Assembly (NCBI GenBank): GCA_029834535.1
Contig: JAQMWT010000151.1
Location: 1 to 30,041 of the forward strand
Length of the DNA stretch: 30,041 nucleotides
Origin: Chrysophaeum taylorii
Lineage: Eukaryota; Sar; Pelagophyceae; Pelagomonadales; Pelagomonadaceae
Direction: 5' to 3'
The translations under genes and the position numbers were made by a program. Position 1 is the first letter of the stretch. The number at the start of each line of letters is the position of its first letter. The notes beneath the pieces were generated by a model. That model was given only the letters and a program-made list of their open reading frames with translations, was not told where the DNA came from and searched no databases. Positions 1-8,637 of the stretch are shown here, piece after piece.

Positions 1-328
1 TCCATGACTGATGACCTTGAAACCTCAATTTTTACTTATTTCTCTCCGCCTTCACCTCGCAACAGCGCCGAGCAACGCACGCAACTCTGTTCGAATCCGA
101 GGTACTTATCATCAGCTGTGTTTCCAACGCTCCTCCATGGAACCACTGCCACATGCAACTAATCCATTGCGTGTCAAGGCTTCGCCATATTTACAACTTG
201 TTTGCCAGATTGCACACTAACTCACCACTCCTGTGTCCTATTACATAACCGTTTTCGAAACCGACCAACCGTCACATAGGTTACTACTTACAACCTCATC
301 AACATCACACAACACCTACTTCTAACCG
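1..328 (+). other. Unassigned leader-like stretch
   Basis: I see no convincing gene here. It is AC/TC-rich and has no long ORF, as expected for an LTR end or untranslated leader of the copia element that follows. No clear tRNA primer-binding site (TGG plus an acceptor-stem complement) was found, and I saw no similarity to the probable 3' LTR at 7466-7624. Confidence 0.3.
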
Positions 329-677
329 GTGGCCACCACAACTGACGGCAACCTCACCATAGAAAACGCCGCCACCAAATATCGTGCTTCCATTGACGCG
401 TTTGGAAGCACGTATACGTTTACTGCATCCAACGTCCCCGCGACAGAGACAGATCCTATATTTGGAGCCGTTTGTGGGTTACTTGTGGATCATCCAAGCC
501 CTTCCTCAAGTTGGCTCCGCTGCCACCTATGGCACTGCCATACAAAAGCTCTTGTCCCGATCCTCTCTTGTGATGCCTGTCCGCCTTACCTACAAGGCTG
601 CCTTACCTGAGGCCACCGACATTCTTTCGACTACAAGGATTCTCATTTTGCTCTGGAAGATCACCACTTTCTCATAG
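329..677 (+). pseudogene. Possible gag remnant of copia 1
   Basis: Two overlapping reading frames are open here: one from a GTG at 329 to 610, and another to 677. The GTG stands in a strong Kozak-like context (GTGGCCACC), which suggests an ATG that has mutated, with a frameshift near 470. No zinc knuckle or protease motif is visible. Gag is inferred only from position, upstream of the integrase, and from the absence of other candidates. Only about 1 kb separates this start from the pre-integrase motif, too little for a full gag plus protease, so internal deletion is likely. Confidence 0.35.
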
Positions 678-1086
678 TCGCTATATAGGGTATCTTCGTG
701 GAAGTGACCGCAAACTCGGCTCTAAAATCACTCCATGCTTGCTCCATTGCCCACCGTCCGAGGGATATGCAACATTATCTTACTCGACCCTCGCAACGGG
801 AAATTGCGCTTTCCCACTCGACCGGAGTTGATTCGTGCTAACAACCACACCAAACAACAGGAGTCTTTCCTCTTGTCTCTTCGCCACGACCTTTGCTGTG
901 ACATGCTCAGCAATGCTCTGCTGCCGGTACGTACAGCACACTGTACAAGCCTCTCGCTCCTCGTTGCCGATATTAAGTCCCTTATGTTGGACCCTACCTT
1001 CCAACATACTGCTGCCGTGATGAAGAATCCTATGTATCCACCTTCATGACCTTTGATCCGGCCTCCCAACGTGCAGCACAGATACC
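678..1086 (+). other. Unresolved gag/protease interval of copia 1
   Basis: Only short open frames are present, on both strands (for example plus 735-1049), and none carries a recognisable motif. By position this should hold the end of gag and the aspartic protease, but I do not see a D-T/S-G motif. It is probably decayed internal sequence of the element. Confidence 0.3.
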
Positions 1087-2430
1087 TTGTCTTTGGCACA
1101 AGCCTTCATGACTTCTATCTCCAGCAACTGCTTGACCGAAATGTCGTTAAACAATATGTCTTCGTCATCCTACGAATATACTCTAGCTACTTGTGATGAT
1201 GAGGACGCACCTCCAAGTGACCCTGCTGCGCACCAGGATGACGACGCACCGCCGCCTCCTGCCTTGGACACCGAACTCAAGTTCGATGTTCGGCGCAAAC
1301 GTCATATCACCGCTCATTCCATTCCTCGCAAATCCTTCGCACACGGACCCGCCGAATATCTCAACGCCAAAGAACGCGCCAATCGCTTCCACCGGGTGCA
1401 CCACTGCCTCGACAACGTTGCAGCCAAGGCCCCCAACGTACTGGCTCGCCCTGGCTTCTCTGCCTCAGATCTACCGTATCGCGACTTATGCACCGACTGC
1501 ATCGCGCACAACAAGCGCCACCCGCACAAGCACTTCAATCCGACCAAGCCCTCTTTGAGCAAACTCACAAAGCCGGCGAAGTCTGGGCGTGCGACGGCGG
1601 CTATGTGACAATTCCGTCAGAATGGGGAGGCCTTCACCCATATCATGTGTTCAAGGAACTTACTCGAAGTTTCTCTTGGTGTACTTTACACGCACCACCA
1701 ACGCCACGGAGTTCACTCAAGCTCTGGCTTTGTGTATGACTTTTGTCGTACACAACTCAACGTGCACATGCGCACCCTCTACTCATGATGCTTTCAAGCC
1801 CTATTATAGCCAGCACATTACCTCCCCGTACCGCGTCGATAAGGGCATTCAGCTCATCGCTTCCCCCCGTACATGCACCACTTTAACTTTGAAGTTGAGT
1901 CAGCCATCGGCTTTCATCGCCTCCGCCTCCCCAACTCGCCTTCGCTCTCTCCTTAATGCTCATTATCGTGGCTCCAAGATCGTGGAACCAGCCATCATGT
2001 TCCCTGGGCGGTAATACACACCATCCAAAGCTAGAACCTTCTCCCGAACGCCACGCTCGAGCGCATTCACCATGCTATCCTGAGTCCGTAACAGCTACTC
2101 TACAATCAACTAAGCACTCCCCAGCATGACATGCTCAAGATCTTCGGCGCTGAATGCTACCTTCTATTGGAACCCCACGAGCACCACAAGTGGGAACCGT
2201 GCCGCCGCAAATACTTATATATATGTTGCGCCAACGCGCAAAACCCGCTCGTCTCCCCACGTGTTGACCATATTGCCGACGTCGCCCTCAACCCTGAAAA
2301 CGGACAAATCCGTGTTTCGTCCAAGCTGCAATTCCTCTACATGCTCCAGCATCCTACTCCTGATCCTGAAATTGCTCCCCCGCCTCACGCTCCTCCCGCG
2401 CCTTTCTCGCTCACACCCCACACTGCTATC
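1087..2430 (+). pseudogene. Copia 1 pre-integrase and integrase region, frameshifted
   Basis: The ORF 1087-1608 carries the pre-integrase zinc motif: the His pair in RFHRVHH and the Cys pair in LCTDC. The frame then shifts. In another frame WACDGGY (Asp codon 1593-1595) matches the first catalytic Asp of a copia integrase core, followed by YHVFKELTRSF, where the family has Y...F.DD.SR. I could not find an intact second Asp or the Glu. From 2131 the frame reads LKIFGAECY and continues to about 2340, matching the integrase C-terminal region of copia elements (usually LrvFGc.ay). At least three frame changes make the protein non-functional. Confidence 0.75.
1134..1152 (+). repeat. 19-base TSLN repeat, copy a
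   Basis: GACCGAAATGTCGTTAAAC, read in the ORF 1087-1608 as T-E-M-S-L-N followed by N. It lies upstream of the pre-integrase zinc motif. It is the most diverged of four copies. Confidence 0.75.
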
Positions 2431-3091
2431 CAAGACCATTTCATTCAGAGGGGGACACGAACACCTCAGCATCAGAGGGGGCACTCTCCACCTCCCTCAG
2501 CTCCTTCTTCGTCCCCTGCTCCTGCTTCTCCTCTTCCTTCCGACTTTCCTCCCGTCGATGATTCTGGCTCTATGCCACCGCCGCCCTTGCTTCCTTCTTA
2601 CAACGACCTTTTTGCACAAGATGACCTCGTTCTTGTCCCAGGTTCCAAACAACCTAACAACCGCAAGGCAACCTCAATGAAAAATATCCAAGCCCGGCTG
2701 CAAGCGTCTACTATTGGTGCTTACAAAGCCGCTGGTGGCAAACTCGCCGATTTCCGCTGGGATCTTCGCCACCACTTTCTTACGTTCAGGCCCCCCGCCC
2801 TCTCCGCCCTACATATCAATGGTGGTGTCTTCTGGTCTGCTATCTGCTCAGAGGGGGAACATGCGTTGTTAGCTCGTCTTCTCCTCCCGTTGCGCACTGA
2901 CTTACTTGCCCGTTACCCTCACGTCGATGGTTACTTCGCCCACGCTAAGTTCGCATCCAGCATCCCAGCCGCAACCTTTCTGACTGCTGATGGTTCACCT
3001 ACGCGCTCCATTCCCCAGCCTCTTTTAGCTGTGTTCACTGACCACGCTGCTGCCTTTGACATCTCTTCATTACAGTATGCACTTACATATC
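2131..3091 (+). pseudogene. Copia 1 integrase tail and Pro-rich linker
   Basis: This open frame starts in the integrase C-terminal region and runs into a Pro/Ser/His-rich linker at about 2360-2640, typical of the stretch between integrase and reverse transcriptase in copia polyproteins. It then reads about 150 residues of ordinary composition (IQARLQASTIGAYKAAGG onward) that I do not recognise. The frame is cut by the retroposon at 3092-3198, which supplies the last residues and the stop of the apparent 331-residue ORF. After the insertion the polyprotein resumes around 3210 with one stop in the best frame. Confidence 0.65.
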
Positions 3092-3198
3092 TGACCTTTC
3101 GGCGCTCCTCGTCTACAGGCCCGTGATTCCGGACTGGCCCCTGTCGGTCCGGCCTGGCTCCCATGCTCGGGAGAGGTCTGAAGTTAGTTAGTTAGTTA
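3092..3198 (+). repeat. TTAG-tailed retroposon, copy 1
   Basis: It starts at GACCTTTCGGCGCTCC and ends in GTTAGTTAGTTAGTTA. It matches the reverse complement of 25944-26050 nearly base for base and shares its last 80 bases with 13028-13107. It interrupts the copia 1 linker ORF. The 5' truncation and short-repeat tail are typical of LINE- or SINE-type retroposition. All three copies keep a frame ending in RPGSHARERSEVS and a stop, so it may be the 3' end of a LINE ORF. Confidence 0.8.
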
Positions 3199-3414
3199 TC
3201 TGGCTCCAACCAGCTTTATCGATCACAATTCCTCCGAGTTTGGCGCTAATTCTGCATCTCTGTCTGACTTTTAGGAATACCTTCTGGTCTCTACAGAGTA
3301 TATCACCCAGGTCTCACGTGCCGACCCTACTGTCCATATTCAACTGGAATCTGCTTCCTCTACCCCTCCTACTGACGCTGTTTCCGCTTATTCCAAAGTC
3401 GCGCACACTGCCTC

Positions 3415-3433
3415 GACCGCAACGTCGTTAAAC
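3415..3433 (+). repeat. 19-base TSLN repeat, copy b
   Basis: GACCGCAACGTCGTTAAAC, read as T-A-T-S-L-N-Y in the same frame as the later pol ORF. It lies between integrase/linker and reverse transcriptase and is identical to copy c. Confidence 0.8.
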
Positions 3434-3452
3434 TATAGTTCACCAGCCACTG

Positions 3453-4105
3453 TTGGTCCTGACGAATACAAGGTCCAAGAAGCAGACGTCTCCATCGATG
3501 AATACAGGCTCAAGTGGCTCCACGGTATGTCGCCTGAAGACTGGCACGCCTACCTCAAGGCCATCGCCAAGGAAACTCCACGACATTGTCCGCTTTGGCT
3601 GCTTCAAGCTTTCATTACCCGACGGTGTCTCTCGTCCTATTGACAGCAGGATGGTGCTGAAGATTAAAACAGACTCTGCAGGCAAATACGTTAAGCACAA
3701 GGCTCGCCTCGTACTACGTGGCTTCCTAGCCTCCCTTGGCGCCGATTTCTTTGGCACCTTCAGCCCAATGGCCACAATGACCGCAATCCGGGTACTACTG
3801 GCGATTGCGGCATACAAGCAATTGCCTGTCTACCACGCAGACGTCCCGAACGCCTTCGTTCAGTCTGACATTGATGCCAACGTCTACGTTCAGTTGCCAG
3901 ACGGCATCAAGCTTATCGACCCCGATGATGCTAAATACAAGGGCCGACGCCTACCGAAACTGCTGAAGTCACTTTAAGGACTTCGGCAATCGCCATCTCT
4001 CTGGAACAAAGAGATAGACGGCTTCTTCCGTTGCCTTGGCTACAAGCGCCTGCATTCGGACTCTTGCCTATATGACCGAGTATCCGCACATGCTAAGTTC
4101 GTCGT
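3453..4105 (+). pseudogene. Copia 1 reverse transcriptase, fingers and palm
   Basis: This is the N-terminal half of a copia-type reverse transcriptase, which copies element RNA into cDNA. The frame to 3977 carries KARLVLRGF, TFSPMATMTAIRVLLAIAA, then DVPNAFVQSDID and VYVQLPDG, all copia RT landmarks. It stops at TAA 3975-3977 inside the conserved LYGLRQSP box: the bases around it read L-stop-GLRQSPSLWN, so TAC or TAT has become TAA. The same frame then continues to the active site, where SVY and DIVIVS are joined without the expected VD (4122-4129), best explained by a 4-base deletion that also shifts frame. Both changes would abolish activity. Confidence 0.88.
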
Positions 4106-5308
4106 ATGTACGGTCTGTCTGTATACGACATTGTTATTGTGTCCAATGATGACACTCTTCGTACTGAGTTGCAGGATGCCCTCCACAAACGGTATGCTGT
4201 AGAGCAGTTTGGACCTGTCTATACTCTCCTAGGCATGCGTGTGTGTCGTACATCTGATGGATCCATCTCCCTGGATGTGCAAGCCAAGCTTGATGAACTC
4301 TTCGCTGATCATCCTGTCGTGCAGCAACTTACTCCGCTTAAATATCCTATGTCCTCGTCCTTCAAGTATAAAGATGGCACTCCCAGCTCTGAAACAGAGT
4401 TGTATATCAACTCGCACTTTGCCACCCTCCTTGGCAAGCTGGTATTCATGCAAGTCGCCTGCAGACCTGACTTCTCGCAAGCCTTGGGCAGATGTTTGCG
4501 TGGTATGCATGCACCCACGTACGTTCATGTCCAGATGCTAGAACACCTGCTCCGCTACCTGAGGATGCCGGAAAACCGCTCACTTCGCCTCTGGTTTCAT
4601 CCTAAAGGTAATGCTATTGAAGCTCACCTTCGCACTGTTTCCGCCAATAGAATCGATCTCTCTACTGTGGTCGACTACCAACCGCAGGACGTATCCACCG
4701 GACAGTTTGATCCCTTAGTAGCCATGGTCGACGCTGACAATGCCCCTTCCCTAGCACAGGAATATAGGAAATCTACCACCGGGTTTGTCTTCTATCTTTT
4801 CAACTGCCTTGTTTGTTGGAAAAGCAAGCTTCAACCGATTGTCTCCTGCTCAACTCACAAAGCTGAGTTGATTGCCCTTAGTGTTTGTGCTGATGAAGCT
4901 CTTTGGCTACGCAAGCTGATGTTGGAACTTTCCTTTGTCGTCAACCCCACCTTCTACGTCAACAATGTTAATGGTGAGAACGCCGCTGATCCTGTTAACT
5001 TCGATGACAACGACAACCCAATTGCGGAAGATATGCGCTTCATCAGAAGCCACCCTCTCTTGTCTGACAATGCTGCTGCTGTTCACACCTCTAATAACCC
5101 AGATGGACCCTCTCGCTCCAAGGCACTGTCGACCAGATGGTTTAAGATCCGCGAGTGCATCTCGCTACAAAAAATTCGAGTCCATCATGTTCCCGGCAAG
5201 CTAAACGTGGCTGGTGGTTTTACAAAGCCACTTGCTGCTGGGTTCTCCACTTTTCGTTCTCTGCTCGGTGTGCATCATGCCTCTGATGACAAGCCTCTAC
5301 AGGATTGA
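4106..5308 (+). CDS. Copia 1 RT thumb and RNase H ORF
   Basis: An open stretch of 400 codons begins just after the broken YVDD box. It carries LLGMRV (family YLGI), KLVFMQVACRPDFSQALG (family ..L..TRPDI), HLLRYLR, then the RNase H domain: VDADNAP (Asp codon 4730-4732), RKSTTGFVFYL, HKAELIALS (Glu 4865-4867), LLSDNAAAV (Asp 5066-5068), RWFKIRECISLQKI and GGFTKPL. RNase H removes the RNA template during reverse transcription. The RNase H residues look intact. An Asn/Asp-rich insert of about 30 residues (4965-5045) precedes the last Asp and is unusual. The listed start is only where the frame opens; the true protein begins upstream in the broken polyprotein. Confidence 0.88.
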   Translation: MYGLSVYDIVIVSNDDTLRTELQDALHKRYAVEQFGPVYTLLGMRVCRTSDGSISLDVQAKLDELFADHPVVQQLTPLKYPMSSSFKYKDGTPSSETELYINSHFATLLGKLVFMQVACRPDFSQALGRCLRGMHAPTYVHVQMLEHLLRYLRMPENRSLRLWFHPKGNAIEAHLRTVSANRIDLSTVVDYQPQDVSTGQFDPLVAMVDADNAPSLAQEYRKSTTGFVFYLFNCLVCWKSKLQPIVSCSTHKAELIALSVCADEALWLRKLMLELSFVVNPTFYVNNVNGENAADPVNFDDNDNPIAEDMRFIRSHPLLSDNAAAVHTSNNPDGPSRSKALSTRWFKIRECISLQKIRVHHVPGKLNVAGGFTKPLAAGFSTFRSLLGVHHASDDKPLQD

Positions 5309-5325
5309 AGATGTTTAACCCCAGC

Positions 5326-5344
5326 GACCGCAACGTCGTTAAAC
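5326..5344 (+). repeat. 19-base TSLN repeat, copy c
   Basis: GACCGCAACGTCGTTAAAC, between the RNase H stop (5306-5308) and the env-like ORF. The next codon is TAG where copies b and d have TAT and TAC, so this stop looks like a point mutation of the Tyr codon. Confidence 0.8.
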
Positions 5345-5365
5345 TAGCCCTGGCCGTACCTTCTT

Positions 5366-7450
5366 TTGCCACAAATTTTTTGTGCGTGTGAGCGTGTCGC
5401 CTATGTCCTTTTCCTGGCACACCCGTGGCCGCGGCTTCTCCCCAGTCGTTCGAAGGACAGTCCCACGCTCGCTCTCCACGGCCGAACCTCCCCCCAGGCT
5501 GCTGCTGTTGCACCGACACCAGCCGTGCATGTCTCACCCCTGTCGCTGTTCCAGGACTGCCTCAGGATTGACAATGCTGCGTACGAGCGAGGAATCTCTC
5601 TCGTTGAGAACTACCGTGTCCCTGTCACCCCATTTCTCTCTTCTTTTATGCGAGTGGAACTCGTTACTGCTCTTCATTCCGTTTATGAGTCTAATGACTC
5701 TTCATTATTTGTGGAACTGGTAACATTCACATCCATGCGTTTACCCATTACTGTCCCTTGGGAAGCTGCTCCTGCTATTGCTTTTATTGGCTGCTATAGA
5801 GGCCCCAAACGCGAACGTTTCATTTTGTCGTCCTTTTGTGCGCAATGCCTCGATGATCTTGGACAACCGACTTTCCTCGACTCAATCACGTATAGTTCCA
5901 AGGCGCAAACGCCTCGCGAACTACCTACCAACGTGCTGAGTCACCTCAACATGGACGACCATAAGAAGAATGGTCACATCCCCATTTCTGCTATTACAGT
6001 TGGCTTGTGCTTCGCGTGTCAGTATACTGATCAGGTGCCTACGCAACCTACCGTATATGCTCGCAATGGTACTTCTTTCCAATTCCCGTGTGATGCGCGC
6101 TCAGCTGGTCATATACGCGCTACCCTCATGCGCGTCTATCATTTGTCAAGGGAGTTATATACTCTTTTGACAAGTATGTTAGCTCAGCACCCGTCACTTG
6201 CTAGCTTGGTCTTATCCGTATCCGCTATAGCCACCGATCCCACAACACAATTGCCATTCGCACTGGATCTTCGGCTTATAACACAGATGCACCTTGAGCA
6301 TCTTAATTTCCTTGTGACTCTTGTTCGAACACAGAGTCGCAAAGCTCAGGCTATGTTCAAGCCATTCAGGTTCCAGCATGTGGTCGCTACTGTTGCTCAA
6401 TCTTGGGTACAACATCTTGACGACTACGTATCATCTTCAGATGATACAAAACCGCCGTCACTCCTGGATGTAATGTTCGGCCCCACTTATACTCAGGCAG
6501 AACATCAAGACTTGCTGCGCTTTTTAAACTCGAAATACCCCCCACTCGCACAGCATGTGTTGACCGAAACGTCGTTAAACTACTTACACTCCACGCCTGA
6601 CCCTACTCTGGAGATATCGTCGCCATCGTCGCATCCTACGTCTTCTGCTTCGCTTGCTGATTTCGACGCCTTGCGTCAACAAGTCGAACAGCTCCAGGAA
6701 ACTCTTCGAGTCCATATTCGCAAGGTCAACGCTCTCAGTGCTGAGAATCTGTCCCTGCGCACAGATCTACAGGCTGCTATTGCTTCAATCACTTCCCTGG
6801 AGAACCGGCTCTTTCCTCCTACAGCCAACGCTCATGTGTTACTTATAACACTGTACAAGATCACAGAGCTGTTGTCTCGCTCGACATTAACCGCACATGA
6901 ACAACATGCCTCCAATCACCCTTCCCCTGACGATCACCTTCTTCATCTGCGTGACAAGTTACTCTGATGTATTCAGAGTATTCCTCTCTCATGCGAATCG
7001 GAAGATTTTTCTATCTCCACGGATCCGTTCGCCGAGTCCAACTTCTTGGAAAACCAACTGGACACCTTACAACTCGACTCGCTTGTTCCATCCATACTGA
7101 ATGCTTTACTTGCTCTCACATTTCGCATGGCACCACACCATTCAGCTATTGGTGTTCACCACCTTACATCAGAAGCTGACGACGATTCCAACACTCTCGA
7201 ACCAGTAACGATGTCTACCACCTCAGATAACCCTACCACACTGTCTGTTGTACCTGTGTTTCGTAACGTTCTGGTCGAAAGCATCAAATCTACTCTCAGC
7301 TCCACCAAACCTAAGCCTAGACACTCCTTCTATACTCTTGATGCTTCGTATGTGACCTCTGCGGCCATCAAGACTGTATTCTCCTTTTTTGTTCTTTTCT
7401 TCATCATCATCTTTCTCAAGAGATGTTCTATAGGCGCACCTTGCGCATAA
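5366..7450 (+). pseudogene. Env-like third ORF of copia 1, with coiled coil and C-terminal membrane segment
   Basis: This frame holds 694 codons with a single stop (TGA 6965-6967) and is in the same frame as the pol ORF, separated by TGA 5306 and TAG 5345. It opens at a TTG; the first in-frame ATG is 5648. I do not recognise its first 400 residues. About 6653-6811 is a heptad-like coiled coil (LRQQVEQLQETLRVH, LSAENLSLRTDL). The C-terminus (7373-7417, TVFSFFVLFFIIIFL followed by KR) is a good membrane anchor. Position between RNase H and the polypurine tract, shared frame with pol, coiled coil and anchor together resemble the env-like ORF of Sireviruses; function is inferred, with no sequence match to a known envelope protein. 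A trailing structural protein is the alternative. Confidence 0.65.
6562..6580 (+). repeat. 19-base TSLN repeat, copy d
   Basis: GACCGAAACGTCGTTAAAC, read as T-E-T-S-L-N-Y inside the env-like ORF, about 25 codons before its coiled coil. Confidence 0.8.
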
Positions 7451-7451
7451 G

Positions 7452-7465
7452 ACATCTCGAGGGGG
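7452..7465 (+). promoter_or_regulatory. Polypurine tract of copia 1
   Basis: CATCTCGAGGGGG lies right after the env-like stop and right before TGCAGAGAAATC, the probable LTR start. The arrangement mirrors the tract CTGTGAGGGCG that precedes the LTR of copia 2 at 23361. It would prime plus-strand DNA synthesis. Confidence 0.6.
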
Positions 7466-7624
7466 TGCAGAGAAATCTGATGCCTCTTACCCTTATCCGT
7501 CCGTTTAGAACGTGATCTCTTCTTTACCCTTCTTCTTCCTTTCTACACCGTCAATTTGTCCTCTGATTTGTGCTCAAGCTCATCATCATGGTCTAGCGCG
7601 TCCCGAGGTATGTAGCACCATACA
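7466..7624 (+). repeat. Probable 3' LTR of copia 1
   Basis: It starts TGCAGAGAAATC after a purine tract and is a 160-base pyrimidine-rich stretch without coding signal. The right end is placed at the ACA before gypsy-like sequence resumes (about 7636); this end is a guess. No matching 5' copy is in the window. Confidence 0.4.
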
Positions 7625-7635
7625 CTTAACCTTTC

Positions 7636-8503
7636 TCGTGTAGTTCCAGATGCCGCCTGTCGTGTTCTGAGGATAAAGGGAACATACCTTTCATTCCCCG
7701 AACTAACCTTCCAGACGTTCATGATGAGACGGGATGGTTTCCCAGGTGACTTACCACTGCATGCTAAATGCTCTGCACGAACAGCGAAGTTTCACGTCCT
7801 CGAGGATGATATCGAGTTTCTGGGACACATTTCGACTCCGGAAGGCTTAAAGCCGAACCCCAAGACGTTAGAAGCGATGCAGCGGATGCCGATCCCCGGG
7901 ACTCTGCCGAACACGTCTCCGAAGACCCATATCCGATCTTTCATCGGCATGAGCAACTATTGCCGCCGATATGTGGAGAATTATTCGAAGATCGTGGAAC
8001 CGTTGAGGCGGCTGTGTCTTGAAGGTGTCACGTTCAAGTGGACGCCCCAATGCCAGAAGGCGTGGGACACTATCATTCAAGCCTTCGTGGATTCTCGCGG
8101 AGTCTACCGCCCTGACTACGATCCTCCCTTTCAGATCCGCTCGGATGCTTCCAAATATGGCCTTGGCGCGTATCTTTGCCAACGCGTGGAAGTCAAAGAC
8201 GACACCGGGAAGGCGACACGAGAGGAACGAGCGATCGAGTATTAGAGCCGAGCTGTGCCGAAGGAAATGCGGAACTATGAGCCCCGTCGGCAGGAGCTAC
8301 TGGCAGTTATTCTCTCTCTCAAACATTTTCGCTCTTATATTGGAGGGCATAAGACGACCCTCGAGACGGATCACCGCAACCTGACGTTTTCGCGGAAGGC
8401 GACGCACTCATATGGGCAACTAGCTCAATGGGCGATGCGACTTGCCAACTTTGATCCTGAACTGGGTTACAAACCAGGAAAGTCACCGGGGATGAATCCC
8501 TGA
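7636..8503 (+). pseudogene. Gypsy RT (C-terminal part) and RNase H
   Basis: At 7693-7715 LTFQTFM matches the family ATFQ..M box. The next match, about 7790 onward (FHVLEDDIEFLGH), is the later EFLGH box, so the piece with the YxDD active site is deleted. The frame then runs IRSFIGMSNYCRRYV, FKWTPQCQKAWDTI (RNase H connection), QIRSDASKYGLGAYLCQ (first RNase H Asp), a TAG at 8243-8245, and PRRQELLAVILSLKHFRSYI with ETDHRNL. The frame ends at 8503, just where the family has the PG...ADALSR end of RNase H; a frameshift continues it as CRSRNPID. An acidic linker follows to about 8640. Confidence 0.88.
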
Positions 8504-8637
8504 CTGCCGCTCTCGCAATCCTATCGATCATGCCATCGAGACGGATGAGTTTGGCGAGCCCTTGAATCGCGCCTATTTGGTGTGCTAAGAACTTCCTCGG
8601 CCCATTGATGATAAAGGAGTACCACTAGCTGGATGTC

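Larger units (their letters stand above)
1..7624 (+). mobile_element. Ty1/copia retrotransposon 1 with env-like ORF (decayed, 5' end outside or unresolved)
   Basis: Domains occur in the copia order: pre-integrase zinc motif and integrase, then reverse transcriptase, then RNase H, all on the plus strand. An extra long ORF lies between RNase H and the polypurine tract, where env-like ORFs sit in some plant copia lineages (Sireviruses). No 5' LTR could be matched to the probable 3' LTR at 7466-7624, so the left end is missing or outside the window. The element carries frameshifts, at least three in-frame stops, a short deletion in the RT active site and a retroposon insertion, so it is dead. It abuts gypsy RT sequence on the right, which suggests it inserted into the gypsy element. 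Confidence 0.85.

Noticed and set aside
92..102. GTTCGAATCC, a good RNA polymerase III B box as in a tRNA T-arm
   Set aside because: No acceptor stem, D-arm or anticodon arm can be folded around it, so it is not supported as a tRNA or SINE head.
5220..5537. Minus-strand ORFs opposite the pol/env-like junction
   Set aside because: Antisense to clear RNase H coding sequence; no recognisable features.
7880..8182. Minus-strand ORF of 104 codons
   Set aside because: Antisense shadow of gypsy RNase H.
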